A DNA stretch of 55,964 nt from Pseudophaeobacter leonis (GCF_002087335.1 NZ_MWVJ01000003.1:1-55964); one strand, 5' to 3'. Shown: positions 36,552 through 45,609, numbered from the stretch's first letter. Notes: generated from the sequence alone by a model not told the origin. Numbers and translations: made by a program.

Positions 36552-36580
36552 GCCAGTGGGGTTGAACCGGGCTGAGCCAG
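36538..36580 (+). repeat. 19-bp direct repeat, period 24, across the CDF gene stop
   Basis: TTGAACCGGGCTGAGCCAG occurs at 36538-36556 and 36562-36580, identical. The TGA 36549-36551 lies inside the first copy. The second copy is in the gap before dgt. Confidence 0.9.
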
Positions 36581-36674
36581 AGTTCTGCGGTGAAGCGTTT
36601 GCATTTCGCGCAGCACTGCCGTTTAAGCGCGCCCAAGAGACACAGGTTTTGCGCAGGCAAGGGGAGCAGCTGAG

Positions 36675-38051
36675 ATGGCGATGCAATGGGACAGGTTGTT
36701 GAACGCAGGGCGGCTGTGTCGCCCGGATTTCCCCGAGCCCCCCGGTCGCCCCGCCTATCTGCAGGACTATGACCGCATCCTGTTTTCGGAACCCTTTCGT
36801 CGTCTGGCGCAAAAGACCCAGGTGCATCCGCTCTATGAGCACGACCATGTGCATCACCGCATGATCCACAGTCTGGAAACCGCCAGTGCAGGGCGCTCGC
36901 TGGGCACGCTGGCCGGGCAGGCGATGCTAAAGCAGGGCTATATCCATGAGGCGCAGCGTGAGGTGATTGCCGGCACCATTCAGGCCGCCTGTCTGGTGCA
37001 TGACATCGGCAACCCGCCCTTTGGCCATTCCGGCGAAGACAGCATCGGCGAGTGGTTTGCCACGCCGTTTCGCACGGGCGCCGATGTCGCCGGATCTGTT
37101 GCCGGATCAATTGCCAAGGCGCAGCAGGGCGAGTTTGCCGCCTTTGAGGGCAACGCCCAGGGCTTTCGCATTGCGGCACGGCTTGAGATGGCCCGGCGCG
37201 AGGGCGGCATGCGGCTGTCCTACGCTACCCTTGGGGCATTTATGAAATACCCCTGCACTGACGAAGCACGCCAGCTGGCGCGGCAAGGCAGCGATGGCAG
37301 CTATGTGGGGCTGAAGAAATTCGGCGTCTTTCAGTCCGAGGCAGCACTGTTTGCCGAGGTGGCCGAAGCCACGGGGATGCGGGCTGATGGTGCGGGAGCG
37401 GGCGCATACTGGCGCCGCCACCCGCTGGCCTTTCTGGTCGAGGCGGCGGATGACATCTGCTACCGGATCCTTGATCTCGAAGACGCCGCCACAGTGGGCG
37501 ACCTCAGCACGCGGCAGGTGATCGCCTGTCTGGAAGACATTGCAGGCAAACCCAATCGCGAAGACGGCGATGCGATGACCGCGCGCGAGGTGGTCGCGAT
37601 GCGCCGGGCTGGCGCCATCCATCAGGCGATCGAGGCGGCCGTTGCGGCCTTTATGGCGCAGTATGATGCGATCATGGCTGGAGAGTTTAGCGACGGGCTG
37701 ATGGAGGTCTCCTCCAAGGCAGAGGCCTTTAGTCAGATGAAAGAGATCTCAAACGCGCGGATTTTCACAGCGCAGCGCAAGACCGAGCTGGAGATATCTG
37801 GCCGTCAGGTGATCTTTGCGGTGCTGGATCATTTTCACGCGCTTTATGCCGATCTGCGCGACAGTGGTTGGGATGTTGAGCTGTTTCTGGCGCAGCATGG
37901 CTATTGGGCCAAATTGGTCCGGGCGGTGGGTCTGGACCTGCGGGGCATCACGGATGAGTACACAGCGATGCATAATCTGGCGGATTTTGTTTCAGGTATG
38001 ACGGATCGCTACGCGGTGAAAGTGCGCGACATGGTGGCAGGCCGGATCTGA
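36675..38051 (+). CDS. dgt: Deoxyguanosinetriphosphate triphosphohydrolase-like protein
   Basis: A 458-residue HD-domain dNTP triphosphohydrolase that releases tripolyphosphate from dNTPs and balances nucleotide pools. It starts MQWDRLLNAGRL and has DRILFSEPFRRLAQKTQV, typical of the dGTPase family. The HD motif is CLVHDIGNPPFGHSGE (His109-Asp110), with a metal ligand in HHRMIHSLETA. FLVEAADDICYRILDLEDA is the last metal-binding segment. The C-terminal region is helical. It starts at ATG 36675 after GGGGAG. A strong terminator follows at 38092. Confidence 0.93.
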   Translation: MAMQWDRLLNAGRLCRPDFPEPPGRPAYLQDYDRILFSEPFRRLAQKTQVHPLYEHDHVHHRMIHSLETASAGRSLGTLAGQAMLKQGYIHEAQREVIAGTIQAACLVHDIGNPPFGHSGEDSIGEWFATPFRTGADVAGSVAGSIAKAQQGEFAAFEGNAQGFRIAARLEMARREGGMRLSYATLGAFMKYPCTDEARQLARQGSDGSYVGLKKFGVFQSEAALFAEVAEATGMRADGAGAGAYWRRHPLAFLVEAADDICYRILDLEDAATVGDLSTRQVIACLEDIAGKPNREDGDAMTAREVVAMRRAGAIHQAIEAAVAAFMAQYDAIMAGEFSDGLMEVSSKAEAFSQMKEISNARIFTAQRKTELEISGRQVIFAVLDHFHALYADLRDSGWDVELFLAQHGYWAKLVRAVGLDLRGITDEYTAMHNLADFVSGMTDRYAVKVRDMVAGRI

Positions 38052-38091
38052 GCCGATTGCAATGCGGCAGCTGCGTCACGCCTTGGAAATG

Positions 38092-38125
38092 AAAAACCCG
38101 GCCAGTGCGTGGCCGGGTTTTTTTG
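38092..38125. terminator. Bidirectional intrinsic terminator between dgt and pckA
   Basis: A 13-bp perfect stem: AAAAACCCGGCCA (38092-38104) with TGGCCGGGTTTTT (38110-38122), loop GTGCG. A T-run follows on the plus strand, and an A-run on the left side gives a T-run for the minus strand. The genes converge, so it serves both. Confidence 0.9.
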
Positions 38126-38146
38126 GTTTGTGATAAAACGCAGGCC

Positions 38147-39744
38147 TTAGCTGATCGCGGCGGCTTTTACGTCTTTGTCGATATAGGGCAGATACTGCTG
38201 GAAGTTGTTCGAGAACATCTCAACCAGTTTTGCGGCCTGTTTGTCATAGGCGGCCTGATCGTCCCAGGTGCGGCGCGGGTCCAGCAGGACTTCGGCAACG
38301 CCAGGAACAGAGACAGGCACGTCAAAGCCAAAATTGCTGTCTTTGCGGAACTCAACCTCGGCCAGTGTCCCTTCGAGAGCGGCGGTCAGCAAGGCGCGGG
38401 TGGCGCGGATTGGCATGCGCGAGCCAACACCGTAGGCACCACCGGTCCAGCCTGTGTTGACCAGCCAGCAGGTGGCTCCATGCTGGGCGATCTTTTCACG
38501 CAGCAGGTTGCCGTAGACCTCAGGGCGACGCGGCATGAAGGGCGCGCCAAAGCAGGTCGAAAATGTCGGCTCGGGCTCGGTCACGCCGCGCTCGGTGCCG
38601 GCAACCTTGGAGGTGAAACCAGACAGGAAGTGATACATCGCCTGCGCCGGGGTGAGGCGGGCAATGGGAGGCAGCACGCCAAAGGCATCACATGTCAGCA
38701 TGATGATGTTCTTGGGGTGGCCACCCATCGCGCTCTCAGAGGCGTTGGAGATATAGTGCAGCGGATAGGCGCAACGCATGTTGGCCGTCAGGCTGTCGTC
38801 CTCGAAATCCAGCTCTTTGGTCTCTTCATCATAGACCATGTTTTCGATCACGGTGGCGAATTTTGAGGTGGTTGCGTAGATCTCGGGCTCGGCCTCGGGG
38901 TTGAGGCTGATGGTCTTGGCGTAGCAGCCGCCTTCAAAGTTGAAGGTGCCATTGTCAGCCCAGCCGTGCTCATCATCGCCGATCAGCACGCGGTCAGGAT
39001 CAGCTGAGAGCGTGGTCTTGCCGGTGCCGGAGAGGCCAAAGAACACGGCCGTGTCAACAGGGTTGCCCTTGGCGTGGTTGGCCGAGCAGTGCATCGGCAT
39101 GATGCCTTTTTCTGGCAGCAGGTAGTTCAGCAGGGTAAAGACAGATTTTTTGTTCTCACCGGCATATTCGGTGCCACCGATCAGGATCAGCTTGCGCTCA
39201 AAGTTCATCGCGATGACGGTTTCCGAGCGGCAGTTGTGACGCTTGGGATCCGCCAGGAAGCTGGGGCAGTTGATGACGGTGAAATCCGCGATAAAGTCGT
39301 TCAGGTCTTCGCGGTCAGGACGGCGCAGCATGGTGCGGATGAACAGCCCGTGCCAGGCGAGCTCAGTGACCATGCGCACATTGATCGAATGTTTGGGGTC
39401 AGCGCCGCCGACCAGATCCTGTACGTGGTAGTCGCCACCCTTCATGTGCTCAAGCATGTCGGTGTAGAGAGCATCAAAACCCTCAGGCGACATCTCGGCG
39501 TTGTTTTCCCACCAGATGGTATCCTTCACGCAATCGGTTTTGACCACGTGCTTGTCTTGGGAGAGCGACCGGTGAACTTGCCGGTTGTCACCAGAAAGGC
39601 GCCGCCTTTGCCCAAGGTGCCTTCATCGCGCTTCAGAGCGGCTTCGACAAGTGCCGGCTCCATGAGGTTGTAATGGACATTGCCCAGACCCTCGATACCT
39701 TGATCCTCGAGGCGGAAATTCGGGTTAACCCGTCCAGATGCCAT
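38147..39744 (-). pseudogene. pckA: Phosphoenolpyruvate carboxykinase (ATP), frameshifted as sequenced
   Basis: PckA makes PEP from oxaloacetate and ATP, the first step of gluconeogenesis. From ATG 39744 the frame gives [19 protein letters not shown] and the substrate motif GKFTGRSPK, then ends at 39526. The remainder in the next frame begins [12 protein letters not shown] and holds [15 protein letters not shown], the P-loop [34 protein letters not shown] and the Arg-rich end region [10 protein letters not shown]. One extra base at about 39556 (GG for G on the coding strand, giving [11 protein letters not shown]) restores a normal 532-residue enzyme. It is divergent from chvI, an arrangement kept in many alphaproteobacteria, where ChvI is reported to influence pckA. 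Confidence 0.92.
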
Positions 39745-40131
39745 GTGTTCTCTCTCCTGTGGCGACTGTCATCAGCCGCATACATTAAAAGCTGCGCCCC
39801 AAGGCAGATCGGGGCAGAAGTGCCGGTAGCGACACCGGTTGTCCGGGTCATAACATGACGTTTCCATGACTGAACAGGAGGGTTTGACGCAGTTAGCGCC
39901 ATCAAGTCCGAGTTTAGCGCAACCATTATTGGCAATGCCCTATCCCGCCCGATCTCTGCCCCGATCCCCGCCCGATCTCTGCCCGGTATTCAGCAGATGA
40001 TAAGACATTTTTGCCCTAATCGGGCCCAAAGATGGCCGTGATTCGCCAATGGGGATTGATTCGACGCGTAAGACGGGCGATTAAGAGACAAAAATACTGA
40101 CAATAAAAGAGCAGGTTTAGGGGCAAGTCCG
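39745..40131. other. Divergent pckA-chvI regulatory region
   Basis: About 390 bp with no gene. It contains a 17-bp direct repeat (CCCGCCCGATCTCTGCC at 39944-39960 and 39967-39983, period 23). The last 100 bp before chvI are AT-rich (GAGACAAAAATACTGACAAT around 40085), the likely chvI promoter region. I cannot define operators. Confidence 0.45.
39944..39983. repeat. 17-bp direct repeat, period 23, between pckA and chvI
   Basis: CCCGCCCGATCTCTGCC occurs identically at 39944-39960 and 39967-39983. The two copies are on the same face at about two helical turns, so this could be a regulator site or a slippage duplication. Confidence 0.85.
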
Positions 40132-40836
40132 ATGTCGAAGATCGCTTTGGTGGATGATGACCGCAACATTTTGACTTCTGTAGCGATGACGCTCGAAGCC
40201 GAAGGGTTTGAGGTGGAAACCTACAACGATGGGCAGGCCGCACTGGATGCCTTTAACAAGAAATTGCCGGATATGGCTGTGCTCGACATCAAGATGCCGC
40301 GCATGGACGGGATGGATCTGTTGCAGCGCCTGCGGCAGAAAACCCAGATGCCGGTGATCTTTCTGACCTCCAAGGATGATGAAATCGACGAGGTCCTCGG
40401 CCTGCGTATGGGGGCGGATGACTACGTCAAAAAGCCCTTCTCGCAGCGCCTCCTGGTTGAACGTATCCGGGCTTTGCTGCGGCGTCAGGAGGCCCTCAAC
40501 AGTGATGAGGCCGGAACCGAGCCGCCTGAGACCAAGGTGATGGACCGTGGCAATCTGTGCATGGATCCGCTGCGGCACGCGGTCAGCTGGAAGGGCAAGG
40601 ATGTCTCGCTCACCGTGACTGAATTCCTGCTGTTGCAGGCACTGGCCCAGCGGCCCGGTTTTGTCAAAAGCCGCGATCAGCTGATGGACGTGGCCTATGA
40701 CGATCAGGTCTACGTGGATGACCGGACCATCGACAGCCATATCAAACGTCTTCGCAAGAAGATGCGAACAGCGGATACTGACTTTGCAGCGATCGAGACC
40801 CTCTACGGGATCGGGTATCGCTACAATGAAGAATAG
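40132..40836 (+). CDS. chvI: Response regulator ChvI
   Basis: An OmpR-type DNA-binding response regulator of 234 residues. The receiver domain has the acidic pair in ALVDDDRN, the phospho-accepting Asp at residue 52 ([11 protein letters not shown]), and the conserved Lys in DDYVKKPF. The winged-helix domain contains [33 protein letters not shown] and ends TLYGIGYRY. With ChvG it controls the acid and cell-envelope stress response in alphaproteobacteria. The kinase gene chvG starts 33 bp downstream. Confidence 0.94.
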   Translation: MSKIALVDDDRNILTSVAMTLEAEGFEVETYNDGQAALDAFNKKLPDMAVLDIKMPRMDGMDLLQRLRQKTQMPVIFLTSKDDEIDEVLGLRMGADDYVKKPFSQRLLVERIRALLRRQEALNSDEAGTEPPETKVMDRGNLCMDPLRHAVSWKGKDVSLTVTEFLLLQALAQRPGFVKSRDQLMDVAYDDQVYVDDRTIDSHIKRLRKKMRTADTDFAAIETLYGIGYRYNEE

Positions 40837-40869
40837 GCTCTGCAGGCTTTTCCAGGGAGGCATGCACCA

Positions 40870-42583
40870 ATGCGTGACACTGGTCTGACCACAGGTCAGC
40901 AAGACGGCGATGTGGTTCTGGGCGACGATTGGGTCGCACCGGATCAAACCGTTGCTGCCGAAATGCAGGTGCGGCGGGCGCGGCGTGGGTTTCCTCGTTA
41001 AAAAGTCGCCCCTGACGCGCAAGATCATCACCTTCAATCTGATCGCCCTGATCATTTTGGTTGCCGGCATTCTCTATCTCAACTCATCACGCCAAAGCCT
41101 GGGCAAACAGCGCGCCGGGGCCCTGTTGGCCGAAGTGTCACTGATTGCCGATGTTTTTGAGGCTGTTCTGCCGTCCTCAGGGGCGGTGAGCCTGTCGACC
41201 GGGGATGGGATTGACGTGGCCGAGACGCTGGATGGCCTGACCCTGCGGGGCGGGGTTGAGGCCTTTGTCTTTGATTCTTCTGGGCTTCTGGTGGCACAGG
41301 TGACCGGGGTGGATCGCCCGGATGCCTTGAATGCGCTGAACGAAAGGGTGCAAAACCGCACCCTCATTTCTGATGGGTTGTCGGCCCTGTGGTCCGCCCT
41401 TGGCGGGGTGTTTCAGTCGGAGCAGCCAGACAGTGCTTTGATCAAGCCGCTGCAGGATCAGGTGCGCGTGCTGGCGCAAAAGTCCCTGACCGGCACCGCA
41501 AATATCGAGGTCGTGGTGGATACCAGCGGCGGCACGGTGTTCTCGGCAGTTGCGCCGATCCTCAGCAACGGCACCACCATTGGCGTGGTGGCTTTGGCCT
41601 CACCGGCCGGTGAAATCGACGCTCTGGTGCGCGGTGAGCGCGAGCGGGTGCTGCAGATCTTTATCATTGCCTTGTTGGTCTCTGTGGGGCTCAGCCTGGT
41701 GCTGGCGTCGACCATTGCCAACCCGCTGGCCGATCTGGCCGAAGCGGCAGAACTGGGACGGGACCGCGACACCCGCCGGGCGCAGCCGGGCCGCATCCGC
41801 ATTCCTGATCTTTCGGCCCGCCCGGACGAGATCGGGCGTTTGAGCCGCGCGCTGCGGGGCATGGTCAAAGCGCTCTATAGCCGGATTGACAGCAATGAAC
41901 AGTTTGCCGCTGATGTGGCGCATGAAATCAAAAATCCGCTCGCCAGCCTGCAATCGGCTGTTGGCACGCTGCGCATGGTCAAACGCGATGACCAGCGCGA
42001 ACAGCTGATGGAAGTGATCGAGCATGACGTGCGCCGTCTGGACCGTCTGGTGAGTGATATTTCCAATGCCTCCCGTTTGGACGCAGAGCTGGTGAAAGAG
42101 GAAGAAGAAGAGTTCGATCTCCTCACCATGCTCAACAATCTCAACCAGTATCTGGGCGAAGATGCGCGCGCCAAGGGCATCGACTATATCACCGACCTGC
42201 CGCAACGCGCGGTGGTGGTGCAGGGCCTTGAGGCGCGGCTTGCGCAGGTGTTTGTCAACCTGATCACCAATGCGATTTCCTTTTGCGAAGAGGGCGATGC
42301 CATTCGTGTCTGGGCGCGTCGCCGCGATAACCGGGTGCTGATCGTGGTCGAAGACACCGGCCCCGGCATTCCGGAACAGGCGCTGGCAAAGATCTTCAAC
42401 CGGTTTTACTCGCAGCGCCCGGTCGAGCATTTTGGCAATAACTCTGGTCTTGGCCTTGCCATATCAAAACAGATCCTCGAGGCGCATGGTGGCGTGGTCT
42501 GGGCTGAAAACATCCGGCCCACCGAAGCCGACGTGACCTCAGAACCATTGGGAGCACGCTTTGTTGTCGGCATACCTGTCTGA
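40870..42583 (+). pseudogene. chvG: Sensor histidine kinase ChvG, frameshifted near the N-terminus as sequenced
   Basis: ATG 40870 after AGGGAGG starts RDTGLTTGQQDGDVVLGDDW, the known kind of ChvG N-terminus, and runs to RRARRGF before a stop at TAA. The rest (KKSPLTRKIITFNLIALII and onward) is in a different frame. Two single-base insertions repair it: a T in TTT 40990-40992 and an A in the A-run 41000-41004, giving RRGFSSLKKSPLTRK. The 571-residue protein then has two membrane helices around a periplasmic sensor, a HAMP domain (ANPLADLAEAAELGRD), HisKA with DVAHEIKNPLASLQ, and HATPase_c with NLITNAISFC and NNSGLGLAISKQIL. It partners ChvI. hprK follows after 3 bp. Confidence 0.9.
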
Positions 42584-42586
42584 CCC

Positions 42587-43039
42587 ATGAGCAGCGCACC
42601 GATCGAGGCTGGCCTCACGCTGCACGCCAGCTGCGTGGCACTTGGCGGCCGCGGGGTGCTGATCCGGGGCCGCTCTGGCAGCGGCAAATCGGCCCTAGCG
42701 CTGCAGATGATGGGGTATGGCGCCGATCTGGTTGCCGATGACCGGGTGCAGATCCGGCGCGAGGCCGATCAGGTGAAGGCCGCGGCACCCGCGGGACTGT
42801 CAGGCCTCATCGAGGCGCGCTACATGGGCATTTTGAACGCGGAGACCAGCGGGGTCGCGACAATCTGTGCTATCGTTGATCTGGACCACCTTGAAACTGA
42901 GCGCCTTCCGGTACCCAGATATGAAAGACTGCTGGACCAGAGGATTGTGGTGTTTCGCCGGGTAGAGGGCGCATATTTTGCCGCGGCCCTGATACAATAC
43001 CTCAAAGCCGGAGCTATAGACCCTGATGCACACCCCTGA
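42587..43039 (+). CDS. hprK: HPr kinase/phosphorylase, short alphaproteobacterial type
   Basis: The 150-residue protein is the C-terminal catalytic domain of HPr kinase alone; the N-terminal domain of Firmicutes HprK is missing, as usual in alphaproteobacteria. The P-loop is RGRSGSGKSALAL at residues 27-39. GADLVADDRVQI supplies the catalytic Asp pair, and GLIEARYMGIL is the HprK signature. It phosphorylates HPr on Ser46, encoded 1.3 kb downstream, where that serine is present. It lies 3 bp after chvG in one operon. Confidence 0.94.
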   Translation: MSSAPIEAGLTLHASCVALGGRGVLIRGRSGSGKSALALQMMGYGADLVADDRVQIRREADQVKAAAPAGLSGLIEARYMGILNAETSGVATICAIVDLDHLETERLPVPRYERLLDQRIVVFRRVEGAYFAAALIQYLKAGAIDPDAHP

Positions 43040-43089
43040 TCCTCTCACCACCCATATCTGTGGTGCCTGTTATGTCTGCGACGCTTGTG

Positions 43090-43950
43090 ATGTCTGAAGT
43101 GCAACCCATCCCCATTGTCCTGGTGACCGGACCCTCAGGGGCAGGGCGCACCACCGCGATCAATGTGCTTGAGGATCTTGGCTTTGAAGCCATCGACAAT
43201 CTGCCTCTGCGGCTATTGCCGGGGCTGGTCACGGCGGTGGGCGTTGCTGGCCCCATGGCACTGGGGCTGGACAGCCGGAACCGGGATTTCTCTCCGGCGG
43301 CCCTGCTTGAGGTGATTGATCTGCTGGAGGCGCAGGCGAGCTGTGATTTGTCAGTGCTCTATCTGGACTCGCGCCCCGAGGTTCTGCTGCAGCGCTATTC
43401 GGAGACCCGTCGTCGCCACCCGCTGGCGCCGGCGGAGACGCCAGCCGTTGGCGTGCAGCGCGAGATGAGCCTGATGGCGCCAATCCGCGAGCGGGCCAGC
43501 ATGCTGCTGGACACCTCTGACATGAACGTGCATCAGCTGAAGGCCGAGATTGAACATCTCTTTGCCCCCGGCGGGCGCAGCCTGGCGCTCTCTATCCAGA
43601 GCTTTTCCTATAAACGCGGCGTGCCGCGCAGCATCGACATGGTGTTCGACTGCCGGTTTCTGGACAACCCATACTGGAATGCGGATCTGCGGGCGCTAAA
43701 CGGCTGCGATGCGGCGGTACAGGCGCATGTGAAGGCGGATGCGCGCTATGAGGGCTTCTTTGCAAGAGTGCTGGACATGACCCAATTCTTGTTGCCAGCC
43801 TACCGGGACGAGGGGAAATCGCACCTTTCGATTGCTTTTGGATGCACCGGCGGCCAACATCGCTCGGTTACACTGGCAGAAACCCTCGCAAAAGCCCTTG
43901 CAGAAGAGGGCCAGCAGGTGTCAATTAGACACCGCGAGCTGCAAGGCTAG
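43090..43950 (+). CDS. rapZ: RNase adapter protein RapZ
   Basis: RapZ is a nucleotide-binding protein; in E. coli it guides RNase E to the sRNA GlmZ and senses glucosamine-6-phosphate. The N-terminal domain has a Walker A-like loop in which Lys is replaced by Arg (VTGPSGAGRTTA), followed by LEDLGFEAIDNLPLRLLP. The middle contains LDSRPEVLLQRYSETRRRHPL. The C-terminal domain has SFSYKRGVPRSIDMVFDCRFLDNP (conserved as FSYKRGVP and DCRFLDNPYW) and IAFGCTGGQHRSV. I use ATG 43090; ATG 43072 and GTG 43060 are also open. It is in the usual position between hprK and the PTS genes. Confidence 0.93.
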   Translation: MSEVQPIPIVLVTGPSGAGRTTAINVLEDLGFEAIDNLPLRLLPGLVTAVGVAGPMALGLDSRNRDFSPAALLEVIDLLEAQASCDLSVLYLDSRPEVLLQRYSETRRRHPLAPAETPAVGVQREMSLMAPIRERASMLLDTSDMNVHQLKAEIEHLFAPGGRSLALSIQSFSYKRGVPRSIDMVFDCRFLDNPYWNADLRALNGCDAAVQAHVKADARYEGFFARVLDMTQFLLPAYRDEGKSHLSIAFGCTGGQHRSVTLAETLAKALAEEGQQVSIRHRELQG

Positions 43951-43971
43951 CACAAATACGGAGTGGCAGGG

Positions 43972-44378
43972 TTGATCGGGATCGTGATCGTGGCGCATGG
44001 CGGGCTTGCCAGGGAATACCTGGCAGCTGTTGAGCATGTTGTGGGCCCCCAGCCCAGTCTTATGGCCATCGCCATCGGCCCTGATGACGACCGTGATGAC
44101 AAGCAGCGTGAAATATGTGCGGCGGCGGATAAGGTCGACACAGGGGGCGGAGTTGTTGTGGTGACAGACCTCTTTGGAGGCTCACCTCAAACCTTAGTTT
44201 GCGCGCCTGTGAGCCAGCTAATCGCCGCATTCTCTATGGGGCGAACCTGCCGCTTTTGATCAAGCTCGCCAAATCCCGCCACCTCACGGTTGGGGAGGCT
44301 GTGCGAAAGGCAATGGAAGCGGGACGCAAGTATATCAACTCGCAAAACATTAACCCCGAAGGGGAGCAGGCGCGTTAA
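43972..44378 (+). pseudogene. PTS EIIA component, mannose type, frameshifted as sequenced
   Basis: This EIIA(Man)-type protein receives phosphate from HPr. It begins at TTG 43972, eight bases after GGAG, with IGIVIVAHGGLAREYL and the phosphorylated His at residue 9. VVVVTDLFGGSP is the second conserved motif. After this the frame fails; the continuation (ANLPLLIKLAKSRHLTVGE, then AGRKYINSQNI) is in the next frame and ends at TAA 44376-44378. One extra T at 44187 (CCTCAA to CCTTCAA, giving GGSPSNLSL) repairs it to about 135 residues. No EIIB or EIIC is nearby, so the role is regulatory, not sugar uptake. It abuts the HPr gene exactly. Confidence 0.9.
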
Positions 44379-44648
44379 ATGACTTTGAAGACATTGAAAA
44401 TCGTGAACGAAAAGGGGCTGCATGCGCGCGCCTCAGCCAAGTTGGTAGAAGTTGTGGATGGCTTTGACGCCACGGCTGAAATCTCAAAGGATGGAATGTC
44501 TGCCTCGGGAGACAGTATTATGGGGCTTTTGATGTTGGCAGCCTCGAAAGGAACGACTATTGACGTCGAGACTTCGGGGCCAGATGCCGGTGCTCTTGCT
44601 GACGCAGTGGAGGCTCTGGTTGCGGACAAATTCGGCGAAGGCTTTTAG
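44379..44648 (+). CDS. ptsH: Phosphocarrier protein HPr
   Basis: An 89-residue HPr. The PTS phosphorylation site is His15 in NEKGLHARASAK, and the HprK target is Ser46 in SASGDSIMGLLMLAASKG. Both regulatory sites are present, in line with hprK in the same operon. The start ATG follows the TAA of the EIIA gene directly (TAAATG). In alphaproteobacteria this incomplete PTS links carbon or nitrogen status to regulation, including ChvG/ChvI. Confidence 0.97.
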   Translation: MTLKTLKIVNEKGLHARASAKLVEVVDGFDATAEISKDGMSASGDSIMGLLMLAASKGTTIDVETSGPDAGALADAVEALVADKFGEGF

Positions 44649-44680
44649 GTTAGGGCCTTTGAACTGACGGGAATGGTACA

Positions 44681-45574
44681 GTGGCTGATACCTCACATGA
44701 TCGCAACACCGGCGTCGCGCCGGAGGCTGAAGAGGCAAATGGCGAGGTCTATGACCGCCGTACGCTGACCTATGCCAATTCCTTTGATGACCGCTGGACC
44801 TCTTTGGCGATCAAGGCCATCGAATGGATGACCGGCAAGCTGACCATTCTGCGCATGGTCAAGAAATTCGAAAAACAAAACGCTGAATATCGCGGCCAAA
44901 AGTTCTGGCGCGGTGCTCTTAATATCATGGGCATCAATCTGATGACCCCGGAAGAGCAAATCAAACGCATCCCCGGCGACGGCCCTGTGGTGATTGTCGC
45001 CAACCATCCTCATGGCATGGTGGACGGGATGATTTTTGCCGATCTGATCGGCAGGGTGCGGCAGGACTACCGCATTCTGACCCGCTCGGTGCTGACTGGT
45101 CTGGACGAGGCGGCGACCTCTTTTATGATCCCCGTGCCCTTTCCGCATGACCCTGAAGCGCAGCGGCAGATGGTTGAGATGCGCGCCAAACCCATGGCTC
45201 ACCTGAAAGAGGGCGGCGTTGTGGGGCTGTTTCCATCGGGTGTGGTGATGACATCTGAAACCTGGTTCGGCCCGCCAATCGAGCAGGAGTGGAACGTCTT
45301 TACCGCCCAGCTGATCCGCCGCTCCGGTGCGCGTGTGGTGCCGATTTTCTTTCCGGGCAACAACTCCCGCAGCTATCAGATCGCCAACCAGATCTCTCCG
45401 GTCCTGCGTCAGGGGCTGCTGCTGCACGAGATCGTCCGCGCCTGTAACAAGCCGCAGGCCCCTGTGGTGGGAGAGCCTCTTACCGCAGCGCAGATGCAGC
45501 AGTTGCAAAGCGATCCACGCGGTTTTATGGCCTGGCTGCGCGAACATACCATCGGTTTGGGAAAGACCACCTGA
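44681..45574 (+). CDS. Lysophospholipid/ornithine-lipid acyltransferase (OlsB/PlsC-like)
   Basis: A 297-residue protein starting at GTG 44681. The acyltransferase motif is VANHPHGMVDGMIF; the spacing from the first His to Asp is five residues, as in the OlsB-like subgroup and not the standard four of PlsC. LFPSGVVMTSETWFGPP and VVPIFFPGNNSRSYQIANQ are the other conserved blocks, involved in binding the acceptor. It therefore probably acylates an aminolipid or lysolipid on the inner membrane. The exact acceptor is not clear. It is the last gene of the chvI-ptsH run, followed by a strong terminator. Confidence 0.8.
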   Translation: MADTSHDRNTGVAPEAEEANGEVYDRRTLTYANSFDDRWTSLAIKAIEWMTGKLTILRMVKKFEKQNAEYRGQKFWRGALNIMGINLMTPEEQIKRIPGDGPVVIVANHPHGMVDGMIFADLIGRVRQDYRILTRSVLTGLDEAATSFMIPVPFPHDPEAQRQMVEMRAKPMAHLKEGGVVGLFPSGVVMTSETWFGPPIEQEWNVFTAQLIRRSGARVVPIFFPGNNSRSYQIANQISPVLRQGLLLHEIVRACNKPQAPVVGEPLTAAQMQQLQSDPRGFMAWLREHTIGLGKTT

Positions 45575-45609
45575 GGCCGTATTTGCCCCTTAGTACCCCT
45601 GTAACAAAG

